DNA of 35,319 nt from CAYLLD01 sp964425135 (GTDB lineage: Bacteria > Pseudomonadota > Alphaproteobacteria > Rhodobacterales > Rhodobacteraceae): positions 1 to 35,319 of the forward strand of contig CAYRKW010000034.1 of the NCBI GenBank assembly GCA_964425135.1. Direction: 5' to 3'. Made by a program: the position numbers and the translations under genes. Every line of letters begins with the position of its first letter. Within the stretch, counting starts at the first letter, position 1. Below are positions 1-8,035 of the stretch, piece by piece. Below the pieces are notes generated by a model. That model did not search any database, was not told the origin of the DNA, and worked only from the letters and a program-made list of their open reading frames with translations.

Positions 1-154
1 CCGGCTCCATTTCCTGCGTCTTGGCGTTGAACGCCTTGCAGAATTCCATGATGTTAATGCCGCGCTGACCCAAAGCCGGACCAACCGGCGGGGATGGGTT
101 TGCCTTACCGGCAGGCACCTGCAACTTCATGGTGCCAGCAATCTTCTTGGCCAT
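1..154 (-). CDS. rplK: 50S ribosomal protein L11, N-terminal part (cut by window edge)
   Basis: The first 51 codons of ribosomal protein L11 run off the left edge. The translation begins MAKKIAGTMKLQVPAGKANP and continues with PPVGPALGQRGINIMEFCK, the proline-rich segment and helix typical of the L11 N-terminal domain, which binds 23S rRNA in the GTPase-associated centre. The start is the ATG read from 154 to 152 on the minus strand, with an AGGAGG-like ribosome site just before it (complement of cctcct near 161-166). It follows nusG on the same strand by 110 bases, the usual secE-nusG-rplK order. The rest of the gene lies outside the window. Confidence 0.95.
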   Translation of the reverse strand, partial: MAKKIAGTMKLQVPAGKANPSPPVGPALGQRGINIMEFCKAFNAKTQEMEP

Positions 155-264
155 AATGGCCTCCTCTTCTTTTCCGGCAGACCGAACGCGTCCGGCTGCT
201 GCTTAGTGGTCGTGGTCCGGTCCGATGAGCGCGCTCACCTCGCCTCCCACGAAGATCAACACGA

Positions 265-798
265 TCAGGTCTGTTTGGTGACCTGCGTGTATTCCAACTC
301 GACCGGAGTGGCCCGACCGAAAATCGACACTGTAACCTTGAGACGGGCATTTTCCTCGTCCACATCTTCCACCGATCCGGCAAAGCCCTGGAAAGGTCCA
401 TCGGTCACATTCACTTGCTCACCCACATCGAAGGAAATTAGCGGACGCGGACGCTCCACTCCCTCTTCGACTTGGTTGAGGATGTAATTCACTTCCGCAT
501 CTTTCAGCGGGCTTGGCTTGCCTTGCGGGCCAAGAAAACCGGTCACGCGGTTCTGGCTGTTAATCAGATGATAAGCCTGATCTGTCATCTCCATGCGCAC
601 CAGCACATAGCCGGGCATGAAGCGGCGCTCGGTCTGGACTTTTTTACCTCGCCGCACCTCGACCACATCTTCGGTCGGGACAAGGACCTGCTCGATCACG
701 TCGCCAAGGCCTTCGCGCTCGACTTGTTCGCGGATCGATTCCGCGACTTTTTTCTCGTAGTTCGAGAGAACGCTCACTGAGTACCAGCGCAATGCCAT
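265..798 (-). CDS. nusG: Transcription termination/antitermination protein NusG
   Basis: A 177-residue NusG, normal length. The N-terminal NGN domain starts MALRWYSVSVLSNYEKKVAE and contains the expected RRGKK and FMPGYVLVRMEM segments. The C-terminal KOW domain carries DGPFQGFAGSVEDVDEEN and ends in VTKQT. NusG binds RNA polymerase through the NGN domain and couples it to Rho or to ribosomal protein S10 through KOW. It lies between secE (upstream, 142-base spacer) and rplK (downstream, 110-base spacer) on the minus strand, so the three are probably cotranscribed. The ATG at 798 gives the conserved N-terminus, so the start is secure. Confidence 0.97.
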   Translation of the reverse strand: MALRWYSVSVLSNYEKKVAESIREQVEREGLGDVIEQVLVPTEDVVEVRRGKKVQTERRFMPGYVLVRMEMTDQAYHLINSQNRVTGFLGPQGKPSPLKDAEVNYILNQVEEGVERPRPLISFDVGEQVNVTDGPFQGFAGSVEDVDEENARLKVTVSIFGRATPVELEYTQVTKQT

Positions 799-940
799 AG
801 CCGCTCAAACCCTTGTTTTTCTTGGCAAAATGCCTGTTGTGCCTCGACCTGCCGCCCTAAACACAAACGAGCGCAGACCGAATCGTCCTGCGCCCATCTT
901 CAGGGAAGTTGCGCGCTTTTAACTCCGGGATGGGCGGGTT

Positions 941-1135
941 TCAAGAGCCCAGAGCCAAAATCGCCTCCAGACCGTTTCGAATGACAAAGTCGACCATAAA
1001 AAAGAAAATCGCAGCGATCGTGGCCATGATAAACACCATGATCGTGGTCAACATCGTCTCGCGACGCGTGGGCCAGACGACCTTGGACACTTCTGCGCGC
1101 ACCTGCTGCATAAATTGAAACGGATTAACCGCCAT
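941..1135 (-). CDS. secE: Preprotein translocase subunit SecE
   Basis: A 64-residue SecE, the short single-span form common in alphaproteobacteria. It starts MAVNPFQFMQQVRAEVSKVV, then the conserved WPTRRET motif at about residues 23-29, followed by one hydrophobic span (TTIMVFIMATIAAIFFFMV). SecE clamps SecY in the inner-membrane translocon. A longer reading frame extends back to 1213, but the family consensus and the M-A-V-N-P-F start support the ATG at 1135. It heads the secE-nusG-rplK group. No tRNA-Trp gene is seen before it, although tuf - tRNA-Trp - secE is a frequent order in bacteria. Confidence 0.95.
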   Translation of the reverse strand: MAVNPFQFMQQVRAEVSKVVWPTRRETMLTTIMVFIMATIAAIFFFMVDFVIRNGLEAILALGS

Positions 1136-1212
1136 GGCTCGTCTCTCCACTGCCAACCGAGAGGTGCATGTAAGAGCAATCTGAAAGGTTTGCAAGAGAG
1201 GTGAATTGAGCA

Positions 1213-1944
1213 TTAACGCGCAACCACCAGCCGATAGCCAAAATCGCGGCTTTGCGCGTCCATTAGCGCCCCGTATTTGGCGACCCAGGCACCGCTATGA
1301 AGATCGTCTTTGAGCCTGCCCAGCGCGTCCCCAATGCCTTTGATGGCCCAAAACGACGAGATTGACGCGCGCACCTGCGGATCGAGATACGCCGCAGGCC
1401 GCTGCCAATACGCGCAAAGAAAGCCATCGCTGCAATCATGCGGGATCTCGATGTTTTGCACCTCGACCGGACCTAACACACGCTCATATAGCTGCATGGC
1501 AGGCATTTGCCGCTCATCTAATGTTACCAATTCGGGTATATAATCCGCGAGCCAGAAGCCGCGAAACGCAGGATCATATGTAAGGATCACGATCGGGCCG
1601 CGAGAGACGCGGCGCATCTCAGACAGGCCCTTCCTCTGATCGCTCCAGTGATGCACAGTCAAAACAGCCATCGCCGCATCAAAGCTGTCGGTCTCGAATG
1701 GCAACGCCTCAGCCACCCCCTGCACAACGACCCCGTGGCCTTCGGGACGTTGTGCAATCATCTCCGCCGAAGGCTCAAGCGCCGTGACATCGCGCCCCTC
1801 AGGCTCATACGACCCGGCACCAGCGCCGACGTTGACGATCTTTTGCGCGTTGCCCAAAGCACGCTCAATCGCCGCAGCGATCCGAGGATCAGGCCTGCGC
1901 AACTGCGCATAATTCAAGCCAATCGTGTCGTATTTTGCAGCCAT
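1213..1944 (-). CDS. Class I SAM-dependent methyltransferase
   Basis: A 243-residue protein with a Rossmann methyltransferase core. Motif I is VNVGAGAGSYEPEG at residues 37-50, with the acidic residue after strand 2 in VTALEPSAEM (about 53-62). A motif IV-like SFDAAMAVLTVHHW follows at 87-100. This is the Methyltransf_11 type; the substrate cannot be told. The start is set at ATG 1944 because GGGAGG lies 8 bases before it; the frame stays open to 2046 without a better site. It is divergent from tauR, and two TauR-like repeats at 2067-2098 point toward this gene. MocR regulators often control the divergent gene, so it may belong to the taurine regulon, although a methyltransferase has no known step in taurine breakdown. 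Confidence 0.85.
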   Translation of the reverse strand: MAAKYDTIGLNYAQLRRPDPRIAAAIERALGNAQKIVNVGAGAGSYEPEGRDVTALEPSAEMIAQRPEGHGVVVQGVAEALPFETDSFDAAMAVLTVHHWSDQRKGLSEMRRVSRGPIVILTYDPAFRGFWLADYIPELVTLDERQMPAMQLYERVLGPVEVQNIEIPHDCSDGFLCAYWQRPAAYLDPQVRASISSFWAIKGIGDALGRLKDDLHSGAWVAKYGALMDAQSRDFGYRLVVAR

Positions 1945-2066
1945 AACGTAGCCTCCCACACGTGCCTTACAGGCGCAGGCCGAAAATTGGAAACGCGGGC
2001 GAATCGAATAAATGAAACTTTTAGTCTCATTTTTCAAATACCACATCTAAACCTCTTTCATTTACC

Positions 2067-2098
2067 TTACATCCAGAATATCTCGCAATAAGTCCAAT
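2067..2098 (-). promoter_or_regulatory. Candidate TauR direct-repeat operator facing the methyltransferase
   Basis: Read on the minus strand, ATTGGACTTAT (2098-2088) is followed 21 bases later by TCTGGATGTAA (2077-2067). The first matches 9 of 10 bases of the TTGGACTTAA found before xsc. The second is weaker but keeps TGGA and TAA. The order and spacing mirror the pair before xsc (22 bases), but the orientation points away from tauR toward the methyltransferase start at 1944. The site could serve activation of the methyltransferase, autoregulation of tauR, or both. Confidence 0.5.
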
Positions 2099-2117
2099 AC
2101 ATCGATCAGAGACTCCC

Positions 2118-3590
2118 GTGCCCGTCACCGTTGCCGAAGACGCCTTTTTTATTGATCGCGATACCAGCGAAGGGTTGCAGATGCAGCTTCGCCAGAATGT
2201 CGCGTCCTCTATACTATCAGGGCGTTTGCGGGTCGGGGATCGTCTGCCCTCCTCACGGCGGCTGGCCAATCACCTGCGCATCTCGCGCATTACGGTCACG
2301 CTCGCCTATCAGGAACTTGCCGCTGACGGGTATCTCGAATCGCGCAATCGCAGCGGCTATTATGTCGCGCAAACAGCGCCGGTTGCGCGTATTCAGCAGA
2401 CGACCCGGCAAACTGGCGGGACGCAGCTTGATTGGAAAGATCGCTTTGCGCGCCGTAAGCGCGACGCGCCGATGGTGCATAAGACCGTGAACTGGCGGGA
2501 GTTCGAATACCCGTTTGTCTACGGGCAGGCTGATCCGCAGATATTCAACCATTCCGCATGGCGCTCCTGCGCCCATCGCGCGCTGGGGCGGCGCGATTTT
2601 CATGCGTTGGCCAATGACTATGTCGCCGATGATGATCCGGAACTGATCGACTTCATCTCGCGTCACACCCTGCCCCGCCGCGGCATTGCGGCCAGCAGCG
2701 ATGAGATTCTGATCACCATGGGCGCACAAAATGCGCTCTGGATCGTCTCCCATCTCCTGCTCGATCAAAACCGCCGCGCCGCCATCGAAGACCCCGGCTA
2801 TCCGGGGCTGCGAGATGTGTTGATGCAGACCGGGTGCGAGATTTCGGCGGTGTCTGTGGACAACGACGGCTTGCCACCCGAAGATATTCCAAACGGGACC
2901 GATGTTGTCTTCGCAACGCCCAGCCATCAGGCCCCGACAACCGTGACCATGCCAATGACACGGCGGCGCGCGCTTTTGGACCGCGCGGCAGTGCAGGATT
3001 TCGTGATTGTCGAGGATGATTACGAATTTGAACTGAGCTTTCTCAAACCGCCCCACCCTGCGCTGAAATCCATGGATCAGAACGACCGTGTGATCTACAT
3101 CGGCAGCTTTTCAAAATCGCTCTTCCCCGGATTGCGCCTCGGGTATCTGGTCGCCCCGCGCGATTTCATCGCCGAGGCCCGCGCTCTGCGCACGTCCATG
3201 CTGCGCCATCCCCCCGGCCACATTCAGCGCACCACCGCCTACTTTCTGGGGCTCGGCCATTATGATGCGCTCATCCGCCGGATGCGCGACCATTTTCAGG
3301 AACGCCGCGAGATTGTCATGCGCTCTATCGAACAAACGGGTCTTGAAGCGGTGCATTCCTCCGTCTTCGGCGGCACCAGCGTCTGGATGAAAGCCCCTGA
3401 GAGCGTTGATGCCAATCTGCTGGCAGAAAAAGCACGCAACAACGGCGTTCTGATGGAGCCGGGCGGCCCGTTCTTCGCGGATCAATCCAAGCCCGTGCCA
3501 CATTATCGCATCGCCTACAGCTCCATCTCCAAAGACAAAATCCCGAAAGGACTGGACATTCTCGCGTCGCAAATTGCCACACTTGCGTAA
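2118..3590 (+). CDS. tauR: MocR/GntR-family taurine regulator TauR
   Basis: A 490-residue MocR-type regulator. The N-terminal GntR winged helix (about residues 15-85) contains LSGRLRVGDRLPSSRRLANH and ITVTLAYQELAADGYLESR. It is followed by a fold-type I aminotransferase-like domain with the PLP-binding lysine in IGSFSKSLFPGLRLGY (Lys333). Proteins of this class activate taurine catabolism genes in Rhodobacter and relatives. The gene sits directly before xsc, which supports the name. The start is GTG at 2118, since the translation from there reads straight into the winged helix. Candidate binding repeats occur on both sides of the gene (2067-2098 and 3590-3622), consistent with autoregulation and control of xsc. 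The PLP fold here is presumably sensory, not catalytic. Confidence 0.88.
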   Translation: MPVTVAEDAFFIDRDTSEGLQMQLRQNVASSILSGRLRVGDRLPSSRRLANHLRISRITVTLAYQELAADGYLESRNRSGYYVAQTAPVARIQQTTRQTGGTQLDWKDRFARRKRDAPMVHKTVNWREFEYPFVYGQADPQIFNHSAWRSCAHRALGRRDFHALANDYVADDDPELIDFISRHTLPRRGIAASSDEILITMGAQNALWIVSHLLLDQNRRAAIEDPGYPGLRDVLMQTGCEISAVSVDNDGLPPEDIPNGTDVVFATPSHQAPTTVTMPMTRRRALLDRAAVQDFVIVEDDYEFELSFLKPPHPALKSMDQNDRVIYIGSFSKSLFPGLRLGYLVAPRDFIAEARALRTSMLRHPPGHIQRTTAYFLGLGHYDALIRRMRDHFQERREIVMRSIEQTGLEAVHSSVFGGTSVWMKAPESVDANLLAEKARNNGVLMEPGGPFFADQSKPVPHYRIAYSSISKDKIPKGLDILASQIATLA

Positions 3591-3622
3591 TTGGACTTAA
3601 ACTTCAAAGGCATTGGCTCTAA
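3590..3622 (+). promoter_or_regulatory. Candidate TauR operator and promoter for xsc
   Basis: The sequence holds two direct repeats, aTTGGACTTAA (3590-3600) and aTTGGCTCTAA (3612-3622), exactly 22 bases apart, about two helical turns. The second overlaps a possible -35 (TTGGCT, 3613-3618), with TAGTCT at 3635-3640 as a possible -10 after a 16-base spacer. Two in-phase direct repeats overlapping the -35 box is the usual layout for activation by MocR regulators. From memory, the Rhodobacter capsulatus TauR site is a CTGGACTTAA direct repeat, which this resembles closely. Confidence 0.6.
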
Positions 3623-3697
3623 TCGAAACCCGCCTAGTCTAACATATGAGCGTCAAAGCCATTCCGGCCCGCGCCGACAACCAAGGAAAAACCACTC

Positions 3698-5473
3698 ATG
3701 AAAATGACAACGGAAGAAGCATTCGTAAAAACGTTACAGATGCACGGCATTGAACACGCCTTCGGGATCATCGGCTCCGCGATGATGCCCATTTCCGATC
3801 TGTTTCCCAAAGCCGGAATTACCTTCTGGGATTGTGCGCATGAGTGTAACGCAGGCATGATGGCGGACGGCTACACACGCGCCACCGGCAAGATGTCGAT
3901 GATGGTCGCGCAAAACGGCCCAGGCATCACCAACTTCGTCACACCTGTTAAGACTGCCTATTGGAACCACACACCGCTGCTGTTGGTTACACCACAAGCG
4001 GCCAACAAGACCATCGGTCAGGGCGGCTTTCAGGAAGTAGAGCAAATGGCACTCTTTGAAGACATGGTTGCCTATCAGGAAGAAGTGCGTGACCCATCGC
4101 GTATCGCCGAAGTGCTCAACCGCGTCATCATGAACGCCAAGCGCCTGTCTGCGCCTGCGCAAATCAACATCCCGCGCGATTTCTGGACACAAGTTGTCGA
4201 TATCAACTTGCCAGCCATTGTCGATTTTGAACGCCCCTCCGGCGGCGAAGACGCAATCGCCGAGGCGGCAAAGCTGCTGTCGAATGCTAAATTCCCGGTC
4301 ATCCTGAACGGCGCTGGCGTTGTTCTGGCAGAAGCCATCGGCGATTCAATGAAACTGGCCGAAGCGCTCGACGCGCCAGTGTGCTGCAACTACCAACACA
4401 ACGACGCCTTCCCCGGCTCTCATCCGCTCTTTGCTGGCCCCTTGGGCTACAATGGCTCTAAAGCGGGCATGGAGCTGATCTCCAAAGCCGATGTCGTCCT
4501 TGCGCTTGGCACCCGCCTCAACCCGTTCTCGACCCTGCCAGGATATGGCATCGACTACTGGCCCAATGACGCGAAACTCATTCAGGTCGACATAAACCCT
4601 GACCGCATCGGCCTGACCAAACCCGTCACGGTCGGCATTATCGGCGATGCAGGCAAAGTCGCCCGCGGCATCCTCGCGCAACTGTCCGACAGCGCTGGCG
4701 AGGCAAATCGCAAGGATCGCAAAGCCACTATCGCCACGACAAAATCCAAATGGCTGCAAGAGCTGTCGTCGATGGATCACGAAGACGACGATCCGGGTAC
4801 CACATGGAACCAGCGCGCCCGCTCGCGCCAGCCCGAGCATATGAGCCCGCGCATGGCCTGGCGCGCAATCCAGGCGGCAATGCCCACAGATGCGATCATC
4901 TCGTCTGATATCGGCAACAATTGCGCCATCGGCAATGCATATCCGTCGTTCGAGGAGGGCCGCAAATACCTCGCACCGGGCCTCTTCGGCCCCTGCGGTT
5001 ACGGCTTCCCGGCGATTGTTGGTGCGAAAATCGGAAAGCCGGACACACCGGTGATCGGGTTTGCGGGCGACGGCGCCTTCGGCATCTCAATGAACGAGAT
5101 GACCGCCTGTGGCCGTGGCGACTGGCCCGCCATCACTATGGTGATCTTCCGCAACTACCAGTGGGGTGCGGAAAAGCGGAACACCACGCTCTGGTTCGAC
5201 GACAATTTCGTTGGCACCGAGCTGGACCAGAAAGTCTCTTACGCGAAAATCGCTGAGGCCTGCGGTCTGAAAGGTGTTCAAGTGACGTCCATGGATCAAC
5301 TCACTGATGAGCTGAACAACGCGGTCAAAGCCCAGAAAAATGGCGAGACCACCTTCCTAGAAGTCATCCTCAACCAGGAACTGGGTGAGCCATTCCGCCG
5401 CGATGCGATGAAAAAACCCGTCGCGGTGGCTGGCGTTGAAGGCGGGGACATGAAGGCTCAAGAGCCTGCATAA
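3698..5473 (+). CDS. xsc: Sulfoacetaldehyde acetyltransferase (Xsc)
   Basis: A 591-residue ThDP enzyme, the normal Xsc length. It converts sulfoacetaldehyde and phosphate to acetyl phosphate and sulfite in taurine and related C2-sulfonate breakdown. It starts MKMTTEEAFVKTLQMHGIEH and shows IIGSAMMPISDLFP, MVAQNGPGITNFVTP and the ThDP/Mg motif GFAGDGAFGISMNEM followed by FRNYQWGAEKRN. These Xsc-type sequences separate it from acetolactate synthases. tauR lies 107 bases upstream with TauR-like repeats between them. pta, which often follows xsc and turns acetyl phosphate into acetyl-CoA, is absent here; a strong terminator follows instead, so xsc looks monocistronic. No tpa, tauXY or tauABC gene is visible in the window. 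Confidence 0.95.
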   Translation: MKMTTEEAFVKTLQMHGIEHAFGIIGSAMMPISDLFPKAGITFWDCAHECNAGMMADGYTRATGKMSMMVAQNGPGITNFVTPVKTAYWNHTPLLLVTPQAANKTIGQGGFQEVEQMALFEDMVAYQEEVRDPSRIAEVLNRVIMNAKRLSAPAQINIPRDFWTQVVDINLPAIVDFERPSGGEDAIAEAAKLLSNAKFPVILNGAGVVLAEAIGDSMKLAEALDAPVCCNYQHNDAFPGSHPLFAGPLGYNGSKAGMELISKADVVLALGTRLNPFSTLPGYGIDYWPNDAKLIQVDINPDRIGLTKPVTVGIIGDAGKVARGILAQLSDSAGEANRKDRKATIATTKSKWLQELSSMDHEDDDPGTTWNQRARSRQPEHMSPRMAWRAIQAAMPTDAIISSDIGNNCAIGNAYPSFEEGRKYLAPGLFGPCGYGFPAIVGAKIGKPDTPVIGFAGDGAFGISMNEMTACGRGDWPAITMVIFRNYQWGAEKRNTTLWFDDNFVGTELDQKVSYAKIAEACGLKGVQVTSMDQLTDELNNAVKAQKNGETTFLEVILNQELGEPFRRDAMKKPVAVAGVEGGDMKAQEPA

Positions 5474-5508
5474 AATCATCGACCTTTCACTAGGATCGAC
5501 ATAAGACT

Positions 5509-5545
5509 GGCCCGGACGAATTATCGCCCGGGCCTTTCTCGTTTT
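5509..5545 (+). terminator. Intrinsic terminator of xsc
   Basis: The stem GGCCCGG (5509-5515) pairs with CCGGGCC (5528-5534) around a 12-base loop and is followed by TTTCTCGTTTT. It begins 35 bases after the xsc stop and isolates xsc from the next gene. Confidence 0.85.
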
Positions 5546-6254
5546 GACGCTTATCAGACGCCTTCTCTCTCTCCTCAACACCGCCGAAGTCAAAGCGCTG
5601 GAGCGTACGGGACTAAGCTATGGTCTGGGGCTCATGATGGTGCTCGCCGCCGGAATGCTCACAGGCGACCATCTGGAAACATTCGTCTTCGGCGCACTGG
5701 CAACGGGCGGCTTTCTTCTGGGTTGGCAGTCGCTCACTCGCACTCACGGCTGGCGCGTCCTCGCGCTGGGTCTCGTGATCCTCGGCCTCTTTGTCATCGT
5801 CATGCGCAACCGCGAGCTGCATGTCACCACGCCAATGCCGATCCGCCTCGCGCTAATCCTATGCGTGCTCGGCATGCACCTATGGGCCTACCGCATCACC
5901 TCAGGCCCGATCAAAATCACATTCCAAACCCTCACCCACTGCGCCCTTGCCCTCGCCTTGACCCTCGCCGCAGGCGCGCACCTCTCTGGCCAGGCACAAG
6001 CCTCTGGTATCACCGCGCTCCTGCTCCTGCTCACACAGCTTTTCGTCTGGGTTGTCTTTGGCGCCCGCGCCCCATTGGCACAAAAGTCCGCCGCCATCCT
6101 CTTTGCCAGTATCATCCCGCTGATGATGAACGTCAGCTTCGCCATCGGCCATGGCCTCGCCATCCCGCTCCTGCTCTCACAAGGGCTGGGCACAGTTCTC
6201 CTGTGGCACATCTATATCCAAAACGACCGCCCCCCGCGATCAAAAGCTCCGTGA
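5544..6254 (+). CDS. Hypothetical multi-pass membrane protein
   Basis: An unrecognised protein of up to 236 residues, most of it hydrophobic, with about seven or eight predicted membrane spans (for example LMMVLAAGMLTG, ALGLVILGLFVIVM, LALILCVLGMHLWAY, ALLLLLTQLFVWVVFG). Short basic connectors include RTHGWR and the C-terminal NDRPPRSKAP. The longest form starts with TTG at 5544, inside the T-run of the xsc terminator, so a start that depends on xsc read-through is odd; a later start such as the ATG pair near 5634 is possible. The first 30 residues (RRLLSLLNTAEVKALERTG) look like a cytosolic amphipathic segment and favour the long form. I see no family motif and assign no function. Confidence 0.6.
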   Translation: MTLIRRLLSLLNTAEVKALERTGLSYGLGLMMVLAAGMLTGDHLETFVFGALATGGFLLGWQSLTRTHGWRVLALGLVILGLFVIVMRNRELHVTTPMPIRLALILCVLGMHLWAYRITSGPIKITFQTLTHCALALALTLAAGAHLSGQAQASGITALLLLLTQLFVWVVFGARAPLAQKSAAILFASIIPLMMNVSFAIGHGLAIPLLLSQGLGTVLLWHIYIQNDRPPRSKAP

Positions 6255-6261
6255 TTTTCGC

Positions 6262-6290
6262 ATTTTCAAAATACTCCCGCCGGAGGCAAA
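6262..6290 (+). repeat. Intergenic element with CTCCCGCCGGAGGC core
   Basis: CATTTTCAAAATACTCCCGC followed by CGGAGGC lies between convergent genes. CTCC and GGAG form a short palindrome. A diverged copy (TTTGGTTCAAAAATATCCCGC) sits at 29155-29175. I recall this type of sequence as a dispersed intergenic element in Roseobacter-group genomes. Confidence 0.45.
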
Positions 6291-6306
6291 TCAACCTTTA
6301 AATCGT

Positions 6307-6324
6307 GTCGCGCTCCAGCGCGAC
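6307..6324. repeat. Perfect 7-bp inverted repeat between convergent genes
   Basis: GTCGCGC, loop TCCA, GCGCGAC. It lies 30 bases from the stop of the EamA transporter gene and may act as a weak bidirectional transcript end. There is no T-run on the plus strand, so it is not a classical terminator. Confidence 0.4.
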
Positions 6325-6353
6325 CCCGCTTGATTGGACACGCGCAAAATCCG

Positions 6354-7247
6354 TCACGCGCTCAGCAAAAGCCAGATAATCCCCAAAACCAGCAGCGCGA
6401 CCCCGATCAGCTCCCGCCGCAAAATCGTCTCGCGAAATACCGCCCATGAAGCAACGAGCGCAAAGACGAGTTCCACCTGCCCCAACGCCCGCACATAAGC
6501 CGCATTTTGCAGAGTCATCGCCGCAAACCACCCCAGTGAGCCGAGCATGCCTGTAACGCCAACCAATCCGGTGATCCGCCATTTCGCAACCACGCGCCCC
6601 ACTTCTCCCGGCTCGCGCCAGGCCAGCCAGATCCACATAACTACCGTCTGAAAAATCGTCACCACTGCAAGCGTCAACGCCGCACGCTCCAGAAAATCAC
6701 CGCCGACAAGAGCAAGCGAGGCGGCACGATAACTTACTGCCGATACGCCAAAGAGCGCACCGGACAAAAGTCCAAGCCCTGCCGCCCGGTTCAGCACCCG
6801 CGCCCCGCGCAACTTACCCGGCTCAACCGACAACAACAGCACCCCGATCATGGACATCACAATAGCTATCAACGCCAGCGCAGATACCTGCTCCCCCAAG
6901 AGCACCAGACCCACCAAGGCCGTCTGGATCGTCTCGGTTTTGGAAAACGACACGCCAACAATGAAATTGCGCCGCGAGAAAAGCGCAATCAGAACCGCTG
7001 TCGCCAATATCTGTGTGACACCGCCCAGAAATGCAAAGAACAAACTTTCGCGCGTCAATCCTGGTATCTGCCCCAGATCACCACCTACCAGAATGACCAA
7101 AAACAGCACTGCCAAAGGCGCTGCAAATATAAAGCGTGCAAAGGTAACCCCCAACGTGGAGAGCGCGCCCTTCAGGTGATTTTGCAACATGAACCGCAGA
7201 TTTTGAACAAATGCGGCGGCGATTGTGATCGGGATCCAAACCTCCAT
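6354..7247 (-). CDS. EamA/DMT-family transporter
   Basis: A 297-residue protein with about ten hydrophobic spans in two similar halves, the layout of drug/metabolite transporters of the EamA type. Typical segments are TFARFIFAAPLAVLFLVIL in the first half, TALVGLVLLGEQVSALALIA at the end of the first repeat, and ELVFALVASWAVFRE in the second. The start is set at ATG 7247 because AGGAGAGG lies just before it; an in-frame ATG at 7283 would add a basic tail (KRKTGARRRGS) without a ribosome site. The transported compound is unknown. It is divergent from msrB. Confidence 0.85.
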   Translation of the reverse strand: MEVWIPITIAAAFVQNLRFMLQNHLKGALSTLGVTFARFIFAAPLAVLFLVILVGGDLGQIPGLTRESLFFAFLGGVTQILATAVLIALFSRRNFIVGVSFSKTETIQTALVGLVLLGEQVSALALIAIVMSMIGVLLLSVEPGKLRGARVLNRAAGLGLLSGALFGVSAVSYRAASLALVGGDFLERAALTLAVVTIFQTVVMWIWLAWREPGEVGRVVAKWRITGLVGVTGMLGSLGWFAAMTLQNAAYVRALGQVELVFALVASWAVFRETILRRELIGVALLVLGIIWLLLSA

Positions 7248-7371
7248 ACTGCCTCTCCTCCGCGCGCCGGTTTTTCGTTTCAATCCCTGAACTGCTTGTG
7301 ATCAGGAGTTATGCTCGGATTTGCACGCAATGTGCTAGTGCAGTCGCAACGGCTAACAATTGGAGTGCAAC

Positions 7372-7845
7372 ATGGCAACCCGACGCGATTTTATGATTAT
7401 GGCTGGCGCTGCCGGCACAGTAACGATTTCCACCTCACACCTGGCGTTTGCCACAAGTTTCGAGATCACGCGAACCGACGCGGAATGGCGCAAGCTGCTC
7501 ACGCAAGCGCAGTACCAAGTGCTGCGCGAAGAGGCGACCGAGCGTCCAAATTCTTCGCCACTGAACAAAAATTACGCAGAAGGCACATATCACTGCGCAG
7601 GTTGCGATCTTGCGGTCTACCCGTCCTCGACCAAGTTCGACAGCGGCACAGGCTGGCCGAGTTTCTGGGAGAGCCTTCCCAACGCCATCGGCACCAAAAA
7701 GGACCGCAAGCTCTTTGTCAGCCGCACCGAAGTCCATTGCCGCCGCTGCGGCGGACACTTTGGGCATATCTTCAACGACGGCCCAGCGCCCACCGGCAAA
7801 CGCCATTGCCTCAACGGCATCGCGCTGACTTTCAAAGCCGCCTGA
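7372..7845 (+). CDS. msrB: Peptide methionine-R-sulfoxide reductase MsrB, Tat-type export signal
   Basis: A 157-residue MsrB that reduces methionine-R-sulfoxide in proteins. Zinc cysteines are in CAGC (Cys75, Cys78) and CRRC (Cys123, Cys126). The core GTGWPSFWE (92-100) and HFGHIFNDGPAPTG (129-142) are intact, and the catalytic cysteine is in RHCLNG (Cys146). The N-terminus MATRRDFMIMAGAAGTVTIS carries a twin-arginine pattern (T-R-R-D-F-M) and a hydrophobic stretch, so the enzyme is probably exported folded to the periplasm. Start at ATG 7372 with GGAG 8 bases before it; an upstream in-frame ATG at 7360 lacks a site. A strong terminator follows, so it is a single-gene unit. Confidence 0.93.
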   Translation: MATRRDFMIMAGAAGTVTISTSHLAFATSFEITRTDAEWRKLLTQAQYQVLREEATERPNSSPLNKNYAEGTYHCAGCDLAVYPSSTKFDSGTGWPSFWESLPNAIGTKKDRKLFVSRTEVHCRRCGGHFGHIFNDGPAPTGKRHCLNGIALTFKAA

Positions 7846-7868
7846 AATCTCAGACCCCCGACCCCACC

Positions 7869-7903
7869 AACACCCCGCATCTGAATGCGGGGTGTTTCCT
7901 TTT
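7869..7903 (+). terminator. Intrinsic terminator of msrB
   Basis: A perfect 12-bp stem, AACACCCCGCAT (7869-7880) with ATGCGGGGTGTT (7885-7896), loop CTGA, followed by TCCTTTT. It lies 24 bases after the msrB stop. Confidence 0.92.
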
Positions 7904-8035
7904 GGGGCGCGTGATTTGTCAGATTTTCATAAAATCCAATGCAAAATCCTTGAAATTTCCACGTAACGCTCATCTGCAATTTAAGAATGACTGCTACCCC
8001 TGCCGCGCTCGCAACAGGCCGGAAAGGGACGTCTT

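Noticed and set aside
2253..3056. A 267-residue minus-strand frame inside tauR
   Set aside because: Antisense shadow of tauR; no ribosome site or recognisable motif.
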